Below, one piece after another: positions 6,306-7,902 of a stretch of 7,902 nt of DNA (within the stretch, counting starts at the first letter, position 1; the number at the start of each line of letters is the position of its first letter). The notes below the pieces were generated by a model. It saw only the letters and a program-made list of their open reading frames with translations. It searched no databases and was not told the origin of the DNA. The stretch is taken from assembly GCA_025929455.1 (NCBI GenBank), contig JAICMB010000137.1, positions 1 to 7,902 of the forward strand, given 5' to 3'. The stretch comes from Bryobacteraceae bacterium (lineage in GTDB: Bacteria; Acidobacteriota; Terriglobia; Bryobacterales; Bryobacteraceae). The translations under genes were made by a program, and so were the position numbers.

Positions 6306-6596
6306 GTGATCTACCGTCGCAAGCGGCGCTATACCGGTGATGTGCAGGACGGATTTCTGCGGCTCGAACGCATGGGAGCCCCCGGCATGCTCCACGGCAG
6401 CGGCGATGGTGGCGCGCTATGGTTGCGCGACGATTCCGGCGAACTCTGGCGCGGATCGGGCGAGCGGCTGAACGACGGCTCCGTCCGCTATACGTTCCGG
6501 AGCCAGTCCGGCGCCACCCTGACCGGCATTTCGGATGGACCCGCCATTCTACTGCGCGACGAGCGCGGGCGCTCCTGGCGCGGTTTTCTCGAGTAG
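6306..6596 (+). CDS. Small hypothetical protein with a duplicated LRD..G..WRG motif
   Basis: A 96-residue frame that I do not recognise. ALWLRDDSGELWRG (37-50) and AILLRDERGRSWRG (80-93) are imperfect repeats, identical at 8 of 14 positions. The stretch between them has alternating strand-like residues (SVRYTFRS, ATLTGIS). This suggests a small beta-sheet protein built from two similar hairpins. There is no signal peptide, membrane segment or cysteine. Codon third positions are GC-rich as in the neighbouring real genes, which supports coding. The start is uncertain: GTG at 6306 has no Shine-Dalgarno, and the GTG at 6342 or ATG at 6372 could serve instead. Amino acids 1-10 are very basic (YRRKRRY), consistent with RNA binding or simply with non-coding sequence before a later start. 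It ends 16 bases before a plausible terminator. Confidence 0.55.
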   Translation: MIYRRKRRYTGDVQDGFLRLERMGAPGMLHGSGDGGALWLRDDSGELWRGSGERLNDGSVRYTFRSQSGATLTGISDGPAILLRDERGRSWRGFLE

Positions 6597-6612
6597 GTCC
6601 GAACGTGTTTCC

Positions 6613-6643
6613 GCAGCCGTAACGGTGACGCTGCAAACTTTTT
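6613..6643 (+). terminator. Probable rho-independent terminator
   Basis: GCAGC (6613-6617) pairs with GCTGC (6630-6634). With a one-base bulge the stem extends by GT/AC (6619-6620 with 6628-6629), leaving a 7-base loop. A run of five T (6639-6643) follows after AAAC. It lies 16 bases after the stop of the small hypothetical gene and would separate that gene from the FtsB-like gene. The gap between stem and T-run makes it less than ideal. Confidence 0.5.
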
Positions 6644-6654
6644 CGTGCGCGGTA

Positions 6655-6684
6655 CTGGCTATCTGTCCCAAACAGGTTTATAAA
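6655..6684 (+). promoter_or_regulatory. Possible promoter of the FtsB-like gene
   Basis: TATAAA at 6679-6684 is a good -10 candidate, and CTGGCT (6655-6660) at an 18-base spacing is a weak -35. The -10 is embedded in the perfect 10-base palindrome GTTTATAAAC (6676/6677-6685/6686). The predicted start point near 6691 leaves a leader of about 9 bases and no Shine-Dalgarno before the ATG at 6700. Confidence 0.35.
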
Positions 6685-6699
6685 CAAATGTAGTAGTCG

Positions 6700-7002
6700 A
6701 TGAGTACCGTCGTCCGCCGCCTCGCTTGGTCCGCCGCCATCGTCCTCATTGGCGTGTACGGCATCATTGCTCTTCGTGGACCGCAGGGTGTTCCGGCCCT
6801 GCTTGAAAAACAGCGTGAGATCCGCCAGCTCGAAGTTGAAAACGCCAACCTGGAGCGCGACAACCGCTACAAGCGCGAGCGTATCGAGCGCCTGCGCAAC
6901 AACCCGTCTGAACAGGAACTGGAAATCCGCAAACAGCTTAAGCTGCTGCGGCCCGACGAGACGGAGTTCATACTGCCGGAAGCGTCGCGCGCAAAGCAGT
7001 AG
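6700..7002 (+). CDS. Septum formation initiator, FtsB/DivIC family
   Basis: A 100-residue bitopic membrane protein. Residues 9-25 form a single transmembrane helix. Residues 34-66 are a strong coiled coil (LLEKQREIRQLEVENANLER and on through RYKRERIERL). The conserved end reads NNPSEQELEIRKQLKLLRPDE (67-87, key residues EleIRk.L.LlrpdE) followed by FILP (90-93). In E. coli FtsB joins FtsL and FtsQ in the divisome and helps activate FtsWI septal peptidoglycan synthesis. This C-terminal pattern is typical of the family, and acidobacterial and deltaproteobacterial members look much the same. The ATG at 6700 gives a usual family length, although no ribosome site is visible. In many genomes the gene follows eno; here it stands alone after a small hypothetical gene. 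I leave the symbol empty because FtsB and DivIC cannot be told apart from this alone. Confidence 0.88.
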   Translation: MSTVVRRLAWSAAIVLIGVYGIIALRGPQGVPALLEKQREIRQLEVENANLERDNRYKRERIERLRNNPSEQELEIRKQLKLLRPDETEFILPEASRAKQ

Positions 7003-7140
7003 ACCTTCCCCCGCGCGGCTTCGCCGACGGCCGTACGTTTCGGTACGCGATGACATACGAGTAAACCGGCAAAAGCGGTGCCGTTCATATGCCAGTCCCC
7101 TTGTGGTGATGCCCGATTGTGGGTGCCTCGGCCAGACGCG

Positions 7141-7349
7141 TCGTCGAGCGCTGAGTTGCCGGATCTCTTCAGAGGCCGCATCGTCGTCCAAGAGCTCTCC
7201 GCGGTCGCCTTGTTCAATGCCACTCCGCAGTTTGGCCCGCTGTTCCTCGATCGGGTTTTCTCCGGATGTTCCCGCTGTTGAAGCAGGCGCAAGCCCTCAC
7301 GCATCATATCCTCTCGAGGTGATCGCCATCGTCCGATGGATCTCGTCAT
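7141..7349 (-). pseudogene. ParD-type antitoxin, frameshifted remnant
   Basis: On the minus strand, reading from about 7334, GRWRSPREDMMREGLRLLQQ continues into REHPE (to 7260). This is the 'GRYxSxxEvvREGLRLLxxRE' core of ParD antitoxins. The likeness then jumps one frame: IEEQRAKLRSGIEQGDRGEL continues with LDDDAASEEIRQLSARR (about 7251 to 7141), which matches the usual ParD C-terminal half that wraps the ParE toxin. The shift falls between about 7251 and 7260. The ribbon-helix-helix N-terminus that should precede 'GRY' is also poorly kept, and an extra codon sits inside the SP(R)ED stretch. No in-frame stop closes the second half at the expected place. The pieces lie antisense in the spacer between two plus-strand housekeeping-type genes. 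I call it a decayed toxin-antitoxin relic; a sequencing error could explain the shift alone, but not the N-terminal decay. Confidence 0.65.
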
Positions 7350-7429
7350 TTGCGGGCATTCTTAGAGCAGCGAATCGGGGCAGGATGAGTTATGTGCGAA
7401 CAGGCGCACGATAGCCACCCACTCGCAAA

Positions 7430-7458
7430 TCGACAGCGCGGGCCGGGAATGGTACCAT
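7430..7458 (+). promoter_or_regulatory. Probable promoter of the Tudor-domain gene
   Basis: TCGACA (7430-7435, five of six to the -35 consensus) and TACCAT (7453-7458, four of six to the -10) are spaced by exactly 17 bases, ending 23 bases before the ATG at 7482. This is the best-spaced promoter candidate in the window. The predicted leader is about 17 bases, without a clear Shine-Dalgarno. Confidence 0.45.
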
Positions 7459-7481
7459 AAATACGAGACCGTAACAACTAC

Positions 7482-7709
7482 ATGGCCAGCAAACCCGCAT
7501 TCGCGAACGGCGCACAGGTGGAACATCCCAAGTTCGGCCTGGGGTCCGTGACGTCGTGCAACGAAGATTACATCAGCATCAAATTCGACGATCACGGCTA
7601 TAAAAAATTCGTGCTTTCGATCGTCATGCCGTCCCTCAAAAAGAGCGACCGTCAGCCCCCGGCCGAGAAACGCCGCGCTTCCCGCAAGAAAACCGCCACG
7701 CCCGCATAG
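7482..7709 (+). CDS. Stand-alone UvrD/PcrA C-terminal-type Tudor (DUF3553-like) protein
   Basis: A 75-residue protein. Residues 6-52 (FANGAQVEHPKFGLGSVTS, then ISIKFDDHGYKKFVL) match the small SH3-like barrel at the C-terminus of UvrD, PcrA and Rep-like helicases, typified by 'G..V.Hp.fG.G.V......l.V.F...G.K.l'. In PcrA and UvrD that module contacts RNA polymerase. Residues 53-75 are a Lys/Arg-rich tail (KKSD, EKRRASRKK) suited to nucleic acid binding. There is no helicase part and no sign of one upstream, so this is a free-standing module and not a helicase fragment: it has its own start, a plausible promoter and a normal stop. A role in transcription or repair is inference. It ends 58 bases before purQ and may be read through into it. 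I know no characterised homologue. Confidence 0.7.
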   Translation: MASKPAFANGAQVEHPKFGLGSVTSCNEDYISIKFDDHGYKKFVLSIVMPSLKKSDRQPPAEKRRASRKKTATPA

Positions 7710-7746
7710 TTTTCCGCCGCGGACGCGTGGAATGCGCGCCCGCCCA

Positions 7747-7755
7747 TGCTAAAAT
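7747..7755 (+). promoter_or_regulatory. Possible extended -10 box of purQ
   Basis: TGCTAAAAT is an extended -10 (TGn followed by TAAAAT at 7750-7755) ending 12 bases before the purQ ATG. GTGGAA (7727-7732) sits at 17-base spacing as a weak -35. The predicted leader is about 6 bases, which leaves no room for a Shine-Dalgarno; none is seen. Confidence 0.45.
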
Positions 7756-7767
7756 TGAATTTCCCCC

Positions 7768-7902
7768 ATGAAATTCGGCGTTGTTGTCTTCCCAGGCAGT
7801 AACTGCGATCACGATGCCTGTTATGCCGTTTCGACCAACCTGGGCCATCCGGCCGAGTTCATCTGGCACGACTCCGCCTCGCTCGGCGATGTCGATGCCG
7901 TC
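7768..7902 (+). CDS. purQ: Phosphoribosylformylglycinamidine synthase subunit PurQ, N-terminal part (cut by the right edge)
   Basis: The first 45 codons are visible. MKFGVVVFPGSNCDHDA at 1-17 is the unmistakable N-terminus of PurQ, the class I glutamine amidotransferase subunit that supplies ammonia to PurL (with PurS) in the fourth step of purine synthesis, turning FGAR into FGAM in the cytoplasm. AEFIWHDSASLGDVDAV (29-45) continues the family pattern up to just before the oxyanion-loop region. The catalytic Cys, His and Glu lie beyond the edge. The family is normally about 220-240 residues. The short gap to the upstream Tudor gene and the lack of purS directly upstream suggest it starts its own transcript from the TGCTAAAAT box or is read from the Tudor gene's promoter. 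Confidence 0.93.
   Translation, partial: MKFGVVVFPGSNCDHDACYAVSTNLGHPAEFIWHDSASLGDVDAV

Larger units (their letters stand above)
7003..7481. other. 479-base spacer holding the ParD relic
   Basis: Apart from the ParD remnant, the stretch has two short GC-rich stems just after the FtsB-like stop: CGGC/GCCG around TTC (7016-7026) and CGTAC/GTACG around a 6-base loop (7032-7047). Neither has a T-tract, so neither is a convincing terminator. On the minus strand downstream of the ParD remnant (about 7100 to 7060) a basic stretch RHRFCRFTR resembles a ParE toxin start, but not well enough to annotate. Plus-strand frames here have no recognisable content. Confidence 0.4.

Noticed and set aside
7014..7047. 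Terminator for the FtsB-like gene
   Set aside because: Two short stems of 4 and 5 base pairs, with no T-tract after either.
5164..7191. 675-codon minus-strand open frame
   Set aside because: It covers the mutarotase-like gene in a different frame on the same strand, and runs antisense to the hypothetical and FtsB-like genes. Its translation is Arg/Ala/Ser-rich, as expected from GC-rich shadow frames. Only its first ~30 codons are meaningful, as the ParD relic.
6867..7349. 160-codon minus-strand frame as an intact gene
   Set aside because: Only its first third resembles ParD, and the rest is out of frame and antisense to the FtsB-like gene. Treated as a frameshifted relic.
1..7902. CRISPR array, insertion sequence or phage element
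   Set aside because: No regularly spaced direct repeats, transposase motifs or terminal inverted repeats with target duplications were seen on reading.

Overview
Organism. The window reads as a GC-rich, Gram-negative (diderm) chromosome. It carries lpxD of lipid A synthesis, a FtsB/DivIC divisome protein and the start of purQ. An Acidobacteriota genome, perhaps Bryobacterales/Solibacter-like, is my best guess. The reasons are the family mix (SpoIIE-HAMP membrane phosphatase with a long amphipathic linker, an ECF sigma factor of the LMPLVY-type, ParD relics) and the general look of the proteins; this is an inference and not proven by any single sequence. Layout. Bases 1-218 hold the C-terminal end of an unrecognised gene that stops inside a perfect 8-bp inverted repeat. 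Bases 387-753 are a gene graveyard: the first ~35 codons of an ECF sigma factor, broken by an amber codon, run directly into the last ~80 codons of a vanadium-haloperoxidase/PAP2-type phosphatase in another frame. From 944 to 5151 four plus-strand genes follow: a membrane-anchored YHS/TRASH-like metal-binding protein, then lpxD, a LOG-family nucleotide phosphoribohydrolase overlapping lpxD by 14 bases, and a four-helix membrane RsbU/SpoIIE phosphatase 7 bases later. The last three are almost certainly one operon. A mutarotase-like enzyme on the minus strand (5148-6125) converges on the phosphatase so tightly that the two stop codons share bases. Then come a small hypothetical plus-strand protein (6306-6596) with a duplicated motif and a plausible terminator, a FtsB/DivIC-like protein (6700-7002), a frameshifted ParD antitoxin relic on the minus strand (7141-7349), a 75-residue UvrD/PcrA-type Tudor protein with a basic tail (7482-7709), and the first 45 codons of purQ (7768 to the edge). 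How it fits together. The central operon joins outer-membrane lipid synthesis with a predicted envelope sensor whose output is a serine/threonine phosphatase, the usual trigger of a partner-switching (anti-sigma/anti-anti-sigma) cascade; no cascade partner is visible in the window. The flanks are housekeeping genes separated by short spacers that hold degraded accessory genes (sigma factor, haloperoxidase, toxin-antitoxin), so the spacers are sites of past insertion and deletion. Several genes have -10-like boxes only 12-15 bases before the start codon and no clear Shine-Dalgarno, suggesting very short leaders. I see no rRNA, tRNA, CRISPR array, insertion sequence or defence island, and no clear undescribed multi-gene system. 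The best leads are the phosphatase's uncharacterised periplasmic domain, its operon with lpxD, and the gene relics.
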